Shown: piece after piece, positions 16,614 to 26,732 of the stretch
Layout: each line of letters starts with the position of its first letter
Numbering within the stretch: position 1 is the first letter of the stretch
DNA from: Idiomarina aminovorans
Lineage (GTDB): Bacteria > Pseudomonadota > Gammaproteobacteria > Enterobacterales > Alteromonadaceae
NCBI RefSeq assembly: GCF_023155095.1
Contig: NZ_JAKNDA010000007.1
Location: 1 to 64,000, forward strand
Direction: 5' to 3'
DNA length: 64,000 bases
Notes under the pieces: model-generated
The model's database searches: none
What the model saw: the letters and a program-made list of their open reading frames with translations, nothing else
What the model was told of the DNA's origin: nothing
Translations under genes and position numbers: made by a program

Positions 16614-17026
16614 GACTTATAGTGTTTTTCTTTAAATTCATTAATGGTTTTAGCGTCAGTAGAGTACTCAGCAGTGGGTCTGATCAGGAGTCTTGGCAGG
16701 CCAATCGGCTCACCGGTTTCCAGACAGTACCCATAGTCACCGGTTCGTATGCGCTTTAGTGCTTCGTCAAACTTGGGCAATAAACGTCGTTTACGATCTA
16801 TCAGACGAATTAGCAGAGCCGATTCCTCTTCATACTGTGCTCGGTCGGCTTCATCATTAGACTCTGGCGGCGCGCCAAGACGCGCTTTGGCCTCTTCAAT
16901 TTCTTCCATGGTTTCAGCTTTTTGCTCGCGAATCAGACCCGCAAAGTAGTTAAGCTGGGTCTGATTCATGTACTCGTCTTCACTCATTGCGAGCAAATCC
17001 TGTTTTGATATAGGGCTCATTAGCAC
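16610..17026 (-). CDS. dksA2: DksA2-type transcription factor lacking the zinc finger cysteines
   Basis: 138 residues: a coiled-coil region with acidic tip (about 25-85) and a C-terminal domain reading GYCLETGEPIGLPRLLIRPTA. Only one of the four zinc-binding cysteines of DksA remains; the others are Thr, Ser and Ala. This is the pattern of Pseudomonas DksA2, which binds RNA polymerase with ppGpp without needing zinc. It therefore fits a zinc-starvation operon. It begins right after the COG0523 stop. GTG at 17026 (GAGG upstream) or ATG at 17020 are both possible. Confidence 0.9.
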   Translation of the reverse strand: MLMSPISKQDLLAMSEDEYMNQTQLNYFAGLIREQKAETMEEIEEAKARLGAPPESNDEADRAQYEEESALLIRLIDRKRRLLPKFDEALKRIRTGDYGYCLETGEPIGLPRLLIRPTAEYSTDAKTINEFKEKHYKS

Positions 17027-18220
17027 TTAAACTGCCTCAAAGGGGTTTGTCATTTGTTGCCAGAATGGCACGCCGGCTAACAGTTCTTCATCGGTTAGTA
17101 GGCAGGACTCCAGTTGAGCCGTAATGCTTTGTTGGTCAATGCCCTGGCCAATAAACACCAGCTCCTGACGCATGTCGCCAAAGGGTTCTTCCCACTTTTC
17201 ATAGATAAACTCCTGACTTTCCGGGTCAGTTGGCCAATCTTTTTCCGGTATGGCTTTCCAAAAATAACCAGCGACGCCGTATCGTGCGATACCGCCCGCC
17301 TGATTCCACTGGAGCGCGTGATGGGGCATGGCCGCAATCCAGAAAAAACCTTTGGAACGAATAAGGTGGCCGGACTCCCAATCCTGATGCAGAAAATTGT
17401 AGAATTTTTCGGGGTGAAAAGGGCGCCGGGCCTGGTAAACAAAACTGCTTATTCCGTATTCTTCGGTTTCTGGTGTATGCTCGCCGCGCAGTTCTTTTAA
17501 CCAGCCCGGTGACTGTGCTGCCTTGTCAAAGTCAAACAAACCGGTATTCAGAATGAGTTCTGGTGCAATTTCACCATTTTTTATCGTGTAAACCCGGGCT
17601 TCGGGATTCAGGCTGGTAACCACACCACGAACCTTTTTCAGTTGATCTTCTGATACCAAATCAGATTTTGAAATGACGACAACATTCGAAAACTCAACCT
17701 GATCGACCAGCAAGTCGGACACACTGCGTTCGTCTTCTTCACCTAAATGTTCGCCGCGCTGCTGTAAAGAATCGGCCTCTTCGTAGTCGGTCAGAAAGTT
17801 GGCAGCATCCACTACGGTGACCATCGTGTCCAGAGCTGCCATGTTTGAGAGGCTTTGCCCGTCTTCATCTTCAAAAGTGAAGGTTTCTGCAACAGGTAAA
17901 GGCTCCGAAATACCCGTACTTTCAATAATGAGGTAGTCGTAATTGCCGCTTTCAGCTAAAGAAGCGACTTCTGTCAGAAGGTCTTCCCGCAACGTACAGC
18001 AAATGCAGCCGTTACTCAGCTCCACCAGCTTTTCATCTGCCCGGCGCAATTCCACATTGTTCTTGAGTGAGTCCGCATCAATATTCAGCTCACTCATATC
18101 GTTGACAATGAGTGCGATACGCAGGTTGTCTCTGTTACTTAGCAGGTGCTTCAAAATGGTCGTCTTGCCGGCACCCAGAAAACCGGATAATACAGTAACG
18201 GGTAACTTTGATGATTGCAT
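17027..18220 (-). CDS. COG0523-family GTPase, zinc metallochaperone type, Zur-regulated
   Basis: 397 residues: a CobW/P47K G domain with P-loop GFLGAGKTT, the metal-binding NGCICC (CxCC) motif, the SKSDL guanine-specificity motif and a C-terminal CobW_C domain. It is proposed in the family to deliver zinc to client enzymes when the metal is short. First gene of the operon COG0523-dksA2-dihydroorotase, with ATG preceded by GGGAG and a perfect Zur box 19-36 bases upstream. The Zur context makes zinc, rather than cobalt or nitrile hydratase maturation, the likely metal role. Confidence 0.92.
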   Translation of the reverse strand: MQSSKLPVTVLSGFLGAGKTTILKHLLSNRDNLRIALIVNDMSELNIDADSLKNNVELRRADEKLVELSNGCICCTLREDLLTEVASLAESGNYDYLIIESTGISEPLPVAETFTFEDEDGQSLSNMAALDTMVTVVDAANFLTDYEEADSLQQRGEHLGEEDERSVSDLLVDQVEFSNVVVISKSDLVSEDQLKKVRGVVTSLNPEARVYTIKNGEIAPELILNTGLFDFDKAAQSPGWLKELRGEHTPETEEYGISSFVYQARRPFHPEKFYNFLHQDWESGHLIRSKGFFWIAAMPHHALQWNQAGGIARYGVAGYFWKAIPEKDWPTDPESQEFIYEKWEEPFGDMRQELVFIGQGIDQQSITAQLESCLLTDEELLAGVPFWQQMTNPFEAV

Positions 18221-18238
18221 GGTGAACTCCCTTTTATA

Positions 18239-18277
18239 GTTATGTTATAACATAACACTTGGCGTGCGGAGTGTAAA
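18239..18277 (-). promoter_or_regulatory. Promoter with overlapping Zur box for the COG0523-dksA2 operon
   Basis: The palindrome GTTATGTTATAACATAAC fills 18239-18256. On the minus strand TTTACA (18272-18277) and TATGTT (18249-18254) are separated by 17 bases, so the Zur box covers the -10 element, as expected for repression by zinc-loaded Zur. Confidence 0.8.
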
Positions 18278-18556
18278 ATATCAAAAGCCCTCTGTCATTA
18301 CCCCCAGGTTCAATAACTGAGCCTAAGGGGGCTTCAGGCCGCGTTATTAAAAGCACGACGTCGCTTGCGGAGGCGACTCCACGTTGCTTGGTTTCTCTAA
18401 ATGCTGCTGCGCGATAGCCAGCAACTGTTGAAGTACTTAAAGTCGGCTTTGCAGTCTCTGGAGCCAGGGTGTACATCGGAAATAAACAGGGTTCTTGCAT
18501 TCAGACGAGCCTGGGGCATAACAATCGTCCACTGTGGGTTTCGTCCATACTCCTCT
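18278..18556. other. Intergenic region without a supported gene
   Basis: Between the Zur-controlled promoter and the hairpin at 18557 there is no convincing gene. A minus-strand open frame (18240-18500) lacks a ribosome site and runs through the Zur box. Complementary C/G runs near 18300-18335 could form a hairpin. The region could hold a short transcript running toward the 18557 hairpin, but nothing proves it. Confidence 0.4.
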
Positions 18557-18595
18557 GCTTAAATGAACCGCCGCTGACAGTTCATTTAAGCTTTT
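18557..18595 (+). terminator. Strong 12-bp hairpin followed by TTTT
   Basis: GCTTAAATGAAC (18557-18568) pairs perfectly with GTTCATTTAAGC (18580-18591), loop 11 bases, then TTTTG on the plus strand. It lies 30-65 bases after the torF-like stop on the minus strand, where it has no T-run. It is either a terminator for an unseen plus-strand transcript or an mRNA 3'-end stabiliser for the minus-strand gene. Confidence 0.5.
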
Positions 18596-18621
18596 GTGAA
18601 ATCTGCAATGAGTCGAAAACT

Positions 18622-19299
18622 CTAAAACGTATAAGTCACATTGGCAGCCAAGGTATTGCCGCCACCCCAGTCACTGCTTAAAGTGGTGTGGTTATAGGAA
18701 ACCATGAAGTTCCATTGCTGCCAGTTTCGGTCATAAGCTATCCAGGCATGGTTATAGTGATCACGTGTATCCCACTGAAGATCCTCGGAATCTAAAGAGC
18801 GCGACTGGTTAAATCCTATATTGACGCCATTTTCTCCATCGTTGTAAACCTGATAAGAAACCGCGGCAACCAGGTGTTTGGCGTCGGCGCCGACGTAATC
18901 CCAGGCGTACCAGAGCTGAAAGCGAAAATCGCTGACATCAATAGCGGCCGTGGTTTCTGCGTAATTGATGTCGCTGCCTTCACCAGAATAACCATAATAT
19001 ATCGCACCCAGTTCGACGCCAATATCGTCGTTAATTTGCCAGTAACGTCCACCATAGGCGTTGTACTCCAACCAGGTGTCGTCGCCGAAATCAACATTGG
19101 AAGCAAAACCGCCGGCATACCACCCACTGTCGAAGTTTTTATTGGCAATGAACTGTAACGCAGGGTCTCCGTCCGTCTGCGTGACTCCGTTAAACAGATA
19201 ATCGTTAGTTGCTGTTGCGGTTAAATCCCAGGACGCCTGTGCCGTGCCACTGAATATGAAACCGGTAAACAAGGCTATATTAATCGCTTTTAAGTGCAT
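18622..19299 (-). CDS. TorF-family putative outer membrane porin
   Basis: 225 residues from ATG at 19299 (GGAG upstream), signal peptide ending AQAS, then a beta-rich body ([31 protein letters not shown]) closing with NVTYTF, a terminal aromatic typical of outer membrane proteins. It matches the TorF/Gcw_chp group of small putative porins; substrate unknown. The start lies 20 bases inside the 3' end of the upstream chemoreceptor gene, so the two are probably translated from one mRNA. Confidence 0.8.
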   Translation of the reverse strand: MHLKAINIALFTGFIFSGTAQASWDLTATATNDYLFNGVTQTDGDPALQFIANKNFDSGWYAGGFASNVDFGDDTWLEYNAYGGRYWQINDDIGVELGAIYYGYSGEGSDINYAETTAAIDVSDFRFQLWYAWDYVGADAKHLVAAVSYQVYNDGENGVNIGFNQSRSLDSEDLQWDTRDHYNHAWIAYDRNWQQWNFMVSYNHTTLSSDWGGGNTLAANVTYTF

Positions 19300-21400
19300 T
19301 GAGTTGCTCCTCCATTTCGCCTGAAGCGTTATCCAGCGCACTGCTAATCTGAGTAATCTGCCCCGACAATTTTTCTAAATCGTGGGTGGCGTCACTGATA
19401 GCGCTGATGTTTCGACTGATTTCTTCACTGACCTGATTTTGTTCCTCAGCGGCTGAGGCCACCTGAAACGCGTTGTCATTAATAGACTGTACTTGTTCCG
19501 TGGCGGAATTAAGTTGCCCGGATGCTTGTTTTGCACCGTCAAGTGTCTGCGTGACTTTTACGGCACTGCTTTCCATTTGTTGAACACTTGCCTGAACCTG
19601 CTTCTGTAGCCCTAAAATCAAGCCATTGATTTCTTCGGTAGAATGACGGGTGCGCTGTGCCAGAGTTCGAACCTCATCAGCTACTACCGCAAACCCTCTG
19701 CCCTGATCACCCGCCCTAGCGGCTTCAATAGCGGCATTTAATGCCAGCAGGTTCGTTTGTTCAGCAATGCCATCAATGGTTTGCGTAATGCCGGTGACCT
19801 CGTCACTGCGGGCAGCAACTTCGGTAAACTGATGACGAGCCTGGTCGAATTCTTCAGCCACTTGCTGGAAGGCCATAAGGGTTTGATTGACCAAATCATT
19901 TGCCTTCGTTAGAGACTTACTCGATTCTTCCGCGCCCTGTGCTGTGTCGCTGGCTAGTGATGCAACCTGGTTCGCCGTTGCGGTCATTTCGTTCATAGCA
20001 GTAGCCACTTGTTGCACTTGGTCGACCTGTATTTCGGTGGCGCTGGATGCCTGCTTCGAGCTATCCAGCATGTGCCTGCTTTCCAGGGCAACATTTTCGG
20101 CCACTTTTTTTAAGGCTCTTACTAAATCACGAAGTTTGGCGGTAAATTGGTTAAATCCATCGGCTAAGTTATTCAGCTCACTGTGCGAGGTTTGCGCTAA
20201 TTGACGGGTAAGATCGCCCTCGGCACCGGCTAATTCCTTCATCAGTACGCTAAGATTATTAAGCGGTTTCGTGGATGCGCTGACCCAGAAAAATACCACG
20301 GTGACAAAAACAACAAGTAGTAAAACCGCAATAACGAGTAACCCCCATACCGTAGTGGCGGTATCTTCCGCCAGACTCTCAGACAACTCAGCAACTGTTG
20401 CAAAAGCTAATTCTCGTGGTACTGAAACCATGATCCACCAGGTGGTATCAGAGGCTTCGGTGTAGACAGGTTGTTTGACCACGATATTGTCACCAACATT
20501 AAATTGATTCTGTCCGGGTTTTAACAGTAGCTCTGCTAAATCTGGATTTACCGATTGCAAAGACTGGCCAAGACGCTCGGGATAACGGTTACTTGCAACC
20601 AGAAAGCCGTTACTACTGACTAAAAACATGTCAGCCTGACCGTTATAAAATTCAGTAGATTGCTGTTCCACCCGACGCTGCAGCACTGGTAGGTTAATAT
20701 CGACTCCAGCTACTCCGCGAAACTCGTTGTTAACAACAACCGGGTAAACCAATGAAGTCATCAACATTTCTTCACCGGAAGTTAATTCAAATAAGTACGG
20801 CTCTATCAAACAGGGTTTTAAACTGTCCATACTGCATAAATACCACTCAGACTCCCGGAACCCTTGGTCATTAAGGTTCGTAAGGTATTTTTCGTCGGTA
20901 TCGTCGGTTCCAACAAACTCGGCTTGGTTCTTTCCCTTGGACACCCAATAAATATCCAAAGTCCCTTGGTTTGAGGTGTGAGGCTCACTGGAGCTGTACT
21001 CGTCATCAAGGCCATCATAACCATTAGGTTCATATTGGTTGTAGACAGAGGAAATAGTGGAGTAGGCAAACAGCATGTTTCTTGTTAAAAGTTGCGCTTC
21101 GTCACGCGTATAAGGCTCGCCGTCACTGCCAACGGCGGTATGTCTCATAATAGAGGCTAAGCTGGCGGGAAAATCAAAGCTGCGGTTTAATAAAGCTTCA
21201 GTATTACCAGCAAAGCGCAATGCGGTGTCATTCAAAGAGGTTATTACTTGTTTTTCCAGTGGCTCACTGATTTGTTCAATGGCATTTTGTCCTGCCTGGT
21301 TCATGGAGTACCAGCTATAAAGTGTCAGTGAGCCCATGCTGAGTATAAGCAGGCAAGCGGCACCAAATATTAGTTTAAAGCGCAATGACGCTGTTCGCAT
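19280..21400 (-). CDS. Methyl-accepting chemotaxis protein with Cache-type sensor
   Basis: 706 residues: a transmembrane helix (about 8-30), a large periplasmic dCache-like ligand domain (about 35-335, with [17 protein letters not shown]), a second transmembrane helix (about 350-375), HAMP, and a signalling domain with the hairpin tip [20 protein letters not shown]. It should relay an external ligand to CheA/CheW. The ligand cannot be read from the sequence. There is no strong ribosome site. The 3' end overlaps the porin gene. Confidence 0.93.
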   Translation of the reverse strand: MRTASLRFKLIFGAACLLILSMGSLTLYSWYSMNQAGQNAIEQISEPLEKQVITSLNDTALRFAGNTEALLNRSFDFPASLASIMRHTAVGSDGEPYTRDEAQLLTRNMLFAYSTISSVYNQYEPNGYDGLDDEYSSSEPHTSNQGTLDIYWVSKGKNQAEFVGTDDTDEKYLTNLNDQGFRESEWYLCSMDSLKPCLIEPYLFELTSGEEMLMTSLVYPVVVNNEFRGVAGVDINLPVLQRRVEQQSTEFYNGQADMFLVSSNGFLVASNRYPERLGQSLQSVNPDLAELLLKPGQNQFNVGDNIVVKQPVYTEASDTTWWIMVSVPRELAFATVAELSESLAEDTATTVWGLLVIAVLLLVVFVTVVFFWVSASTKPLNNLSVLMKELAGAEGDLTRQLAQTSHSELNNLADGFNQFTAKLRDLVRALKKVAENVALESRHMLDSSKQASSATEIQVDQVQQVATAMNEMTATANQVASLASDTAQGAEESSKSLTKANDLVNQTLMAFQQVAEEFDQARHQFTEVAARSDEVTGITQTIDGIAEQTNLLALNAAIEAARAGDQGRGFAVVADEVRTLAQRTRHSTEEINGLILGLQKQVQASVQQMESSAVKVTQTLDGAKQASGQLNSATEQVQSINDNAFQVASAAEEQNQVSEEISRNISAISDATHDLEKLSGQITQISSALDNASGEMEEQLNALKSD

Positions 21401-21703
21401 AAAACGACCCAGACAGTATGTTATTAAGATTATATAGCTGTATCGGGCTAAAAATACAAACTATGAGCGAAAAATAAACAGTCCGTTTTATTGAAGTTAG
21501 ACGAGAAAGCTCAGTGCTCGCTAGTCGCTGGGTAGTCCAGTGTTTGGATTATGAGCTCCTCGGCTGTGACGATGCTCATTGCTTTAGCCAACAACGCCGA
21601 TAAAATTATGTTGGATACTTCTAAGTGACTTCTTCACTGCGGCTACATAAAGCCGTTTATCTTAGCTAGACTGTGCAGCAAAGACATGACGTAAAGGAAA
21701 GCT
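21401..21703. other. Divergent promoter region between chemoreceptor and NAD-salvage genes
   Basis: About 300 bases with no gene. Near 21640-21655 CGGCT and AGCCG flank a 6-base loop followed by TTTATCTT, a small hairpin that may be regulatory. AAAGGAAAG at 21694-21702 is the ribosome site of the next gene. No known NAD-repressor box was recognised. Confidence 0.4.
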
Positions 21704-23050
21704 ATGACAGGTACTGAGCGACAAGATTTTGGACTGTTCACCGATTTATATCAGTTGACCATGCTGGATGCGTATTTGAACGAGGATATGCATGAAGAAG
21801 CTGTATTCACTTTGTTTGTCCGCCGACTGCCGGAGAATAGGCAGTTTCTTATGGCTGCGGGTCTTGATCCTTTGCTCTAAATCCTGGAAAACCTGTCTTT
21901 TAGTGAGGGCGATCTCCGTTATCTTGAATCGCAGAACTTTTCTAAAGAACTGATTGAGTATTTACGGAATTTTGAATTTACCGGTCAGGTCAGAGCGTTG
22001 CCAGAAGGAACGGTTTTTTTTGAAAATGAACCTATTGTAGAAGTAAAAGCGCCGTTGCCACAGGCTCAAATCATTGAAACACAGGTTATGAATCAGTTGC
22101 ATGTTCAAACTTTGTTAGCGTCTAAAGGTGCGCGGGTAGCGTTAGCTGCCGGGAAGAGGGCCGTACTAGATTTTGGTGCGCGCAGAGTTCACGGTGTTGA
22201 TGCTGGCGTAAAAGGCAGCCGGGCGCTCTATTTAAGCGGTATTGCAGCCACTTCAAACATGTTGGCCGGGCGTCGGTATGGGCTACCTGTCGCCGGCACT
22301 ATGGCGCACAGTTACATTCAGGCTCACGACTGTGAATATGAAGCCTTTCAGCAGTTTCTCAAACGCTTTCCTGAAACGGTATTGCTGGTTGATACCGTGG
22401 ATACCATTAAGGGTGTTGAAAAAGTCATTCAGCTGGCAAAAGAGCTGGGTGATGATTTTAAAGTTAAAGGTATTCGTTTGGATTCAGGTGACTTAGGCCA
22501 GCTTGCAAAGCAAGCCAGAGCTTTGCTTGATGACAATGATCTGAGCCATTTAAAGATTATTGCCAGCGGCGGCCTTGATGAACACAAAATTGCAAAGCTT
22601 ATTGAAGACAGTGCCCCTATAGATGGTTTTGGGGTCGGCACAGGTATGGGGGTTTCCGCTGATGCCCCAGCGCTGGATATGGCGTATAAATTGGTGCATT
22701 ACGCCGACAAAGGACGCTTGAAGTTATCCAGCGGTAAGCCAGTGCTGCCGGGAGAGAAGCAAGTATTCCGCGAAACCGATGATTATCTTGTCCGCGATAC
22801 TATAGCCAGAGAAAGCGAACAATTGCCGGGGCAGCCGCTGTTAAAGAAGGTGATGCAAAATGGCAAACGCCTGCCTTCTCATCAGCGCGACATTGAAAAG
22901 ATTCGGGCTTATGCAAAACAGCAGTTAGCGTTATTACCTAATGATGTTTCTGCCCTAAAAGCGGGTGAAAAGCCTTATCCGGTTATTATCAGCGAGAAGC
23001 TCTCAAGTTATCAGAACGAGATAAGTGACCGAATTAAACAAGGAGGATGA
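21704..23050 (+). pseudogene. pncB: Nicotinate phosphoribosyltransferase interrupted by an in-frame TAA
   Basis: The gene starts at ATG 21704 (MTGTERQDFGLFTDLYQLTM) with a good ribosome site, but codon 59 is TAA (21878-21880, in AAGLDPLL-stop-ILENLSF). The same frame then continues to 23050 with all family motifs: DFGARRVHG, YLSGIAATSN, GTMAHSYIQAH and RLDSGDLG. The enzyme makes nicotinate mononucleotide for NAD salvage. One base change explains the stop, so this is either a recent inactivation, a strain polymorphism, readthrough or a sequence error. A shorter product from an internal start at 21998 would lack the N-terminal domain. Confidence 0.85.
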
Positions 23051-23052
23051 TC

Positions 23053-23610
23053 ATGAAAGTAACTTTTCAACCAAATGATGTACTCATTGTTGTCGATGTT
23101 CAAAACGACTTTTGTCCCGGCGGTAAATTGGCTCTGGATGAAGGTGACGAGGTTGTGCCTGTTATCAATGCGATGATCGCACAGGCTCAGGAATCCGATA
23201 TTCCTGTTTTTGTTTCAAGGGATTGGCACCCGCGCCACCACGTGAGCTTCGATGAACGGGGCGGATCCTGGCCGGAACATTGTGTTCAAGGTACCAAAGG
23301 TGCTGAGTTTCATCCTGATCTCAGTGTTCCTGATAATGCTCGTTTGGTTTCCAAAGGCGCGCGATTTGATATTGATCAGTATTCTGCATTCGATAAAACA
23401 GGACTGGTTTCCGAGCTGGTTCATATGAATGTTAAACGTGTATGGGTGGTCGGGCTGGCTTTAGAAGTGTGTGTAAAAGCTACCGCCCTTGATGCCGTAA
23501 AAAATGATTATGAAACTCTTTTAGTGGAAGACGGAACCCGCTTTATTGACAGAGCTGATGCTGAAAAAACCAGGGCAGAGCTCAAGGATGCGGGTGTCAT
23601 CTTCAAATAA
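23053..23610 (+). CDS. pncA: Nicotinamidase / pyrazinamidase
   Basis: 185 residues from ATG at 23053, set six bases after AGGAGG; an ATG at 23047 abuts the ribosome site and is less likely. Isochorismatase-fold hydrolase with the catalytic Asp in VVDVQNDFCPGG, metal ligands in DWHPRHH, Lys in VSKGARFD and the nucleophile Cys in ALEVCVKATALD (usually TDYCVKATALD). It converts nicotinamide to nicotinate, feeding the upstream phosphoribosyltransferase. It ends one base before the convergent methyltransferase. Confidence 0.93.
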   Translation: MKVTFQPNDVLIVVDVQNDFCPGGKLALDEGDEVVPVINAMIAQAQESDIPVFVSRDWHPRHHVSFDERGGSWPEHCVQGTKGAEFHPDLSVPDNARLVSKGARFDIDQYSAFDKTGLVSELVHMNVKRVWVVGLALEVCVKATALDAVKNDYETLLVEDGTRFIDRADAEKTRAELKDAGVIFK

Positions 23611-24246
23611 TCAGATTTTCCTGAACAAAATGACACGGTCACTGACTATTTCAAGTTCTAACTGGAAGTGCTGAGCTATCCACTTCATGGTTTCCGGGGT
23701 GTAAAAACTGATATGGGTCGGGTCGCCTTTGTAACCCCAGCGGTTAAATTCTTCGGCCGTTGCTTTTGTGAACATCCAGGTCATAACACCCAGCCAGCCG
23801 CCGGGCTTTACCAGACTCACTAACTCAGGCCAGCTTTTGCCGGGGTTGCCAAAATGTTCGGCAACTTCGGTACAGGTCACAAAGTCGTACTGGCGGTTCA
23901 GCTGCCCTTTGTTCGGAGCGTAGTAGATGTCGTACACCGACATGGTCATACCTTGCTCTTCCAGCATTAAATTGAGCGTTGGACCGGGACCGGAGCCAAA
24001 ATCCAGCCCCTGCATACCGGGCGACAGCTTTTTCATTAGTGGAACTGACAGCCGACTTAAAAACTCACGGTAGCGAGTGTCGCTGGGGTCATTTTCGTGA
24101 AATTCGTAATTGGTTTTTTCATCTTCCTGCGAAAGATAGGTTTTGGGATCAGCAAAAATAAGGTCGCATTCCAAACAACGAAAATACGGACGCTTTTTGT
24201 CTTCACAAAAGGGTGTTGATGTTGAGTTGCATAGAGTACACAGCAT
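23611..24246 (-). CDS. Class I SAM methyltransferase with N-terminal CxxC zinc ribbon
   Basis: 211 residues. An N-terminal CTLC...CLEC pair (about residues 3-30) resembles a zinc ribbon. It is followed by a Methyltransferase_23-type domain with the SAM loop LDFGSGPGPT and TEVAEHF. Substrate unknown. The proteins I recall of this shape act on sugars, tRNA or natural products, so no function is assigned. Stand-alone, convergent with pncA and divergent from katG. Confidence 0.8.
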   Translation of the reverse strand: MLCTLCNSTSTPFCEDKKRPYFRCLECDLIFADPKTYLSQEDEKTNYEFHENDPSDTRYREFLSRLSVPLMKKLSPGMQGLDFGSGPGPTLNLMLEEQGMTMSVYDIYYAPNKGQLNRQYDFVTCTEVAEHFGNPGKSWPELVSLVKPGGWLGVMTWMFTKATAEEFNRWGYKGDPTHISFYTPETMKWIAQHFQLELEIVSDRVILFRKI

Positions 24247-24466
24247 AGGGAGTATGCTACCTTACCGCTCTCGCGTAAGCTAGTTTTTGAAAAGGATAAA
24301 CTCTGAGTGCGGGGTTCGCTGCATCTCGATTCTTCCCCTACTTTAACCTGTATCTATAAAATCTATCAAATCAAACGGTATCTTACCTTTGAATCGATTA
24401 GAAGTTACTGCTATAACTACACATAAGAAAGCGTAAAATTTAATCACAGAGAGTAAGGAAGGATAA

Positions 24467-26647
<2,181 letters not shown>

Positions 26648-26671
26648 TACTAAGCTGATCTGTCGGCGAAT

Positions 26672-26705
26672 AAAAAGGGCGCTTGATAACATCAAGCGCC
26701 TTTTT
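26672..26705. terminator. Rho-independent terminator shared by katG and the convergent TonB receptor
   Basis: AAAAAGGGCGCTTGAT, a 3-base loop AAC, then ATCAAGCGCC and TTTTT. The stem is perfect, with A and T runs on both sides, so it can stop transcription from either strand. Confidence 0.93.
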
Positions 26706-26732
26706 CTTTTAATTATTTCAGTTTTTAACCGC

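Noticed and set aside
18240-18500. Minus-strand open frame of 86 codons upstream of the COG0523 gene
   Set aside because: No ribosome site, runs into and ends within the Zur box and promoter, composition not convincing, no family recognised.
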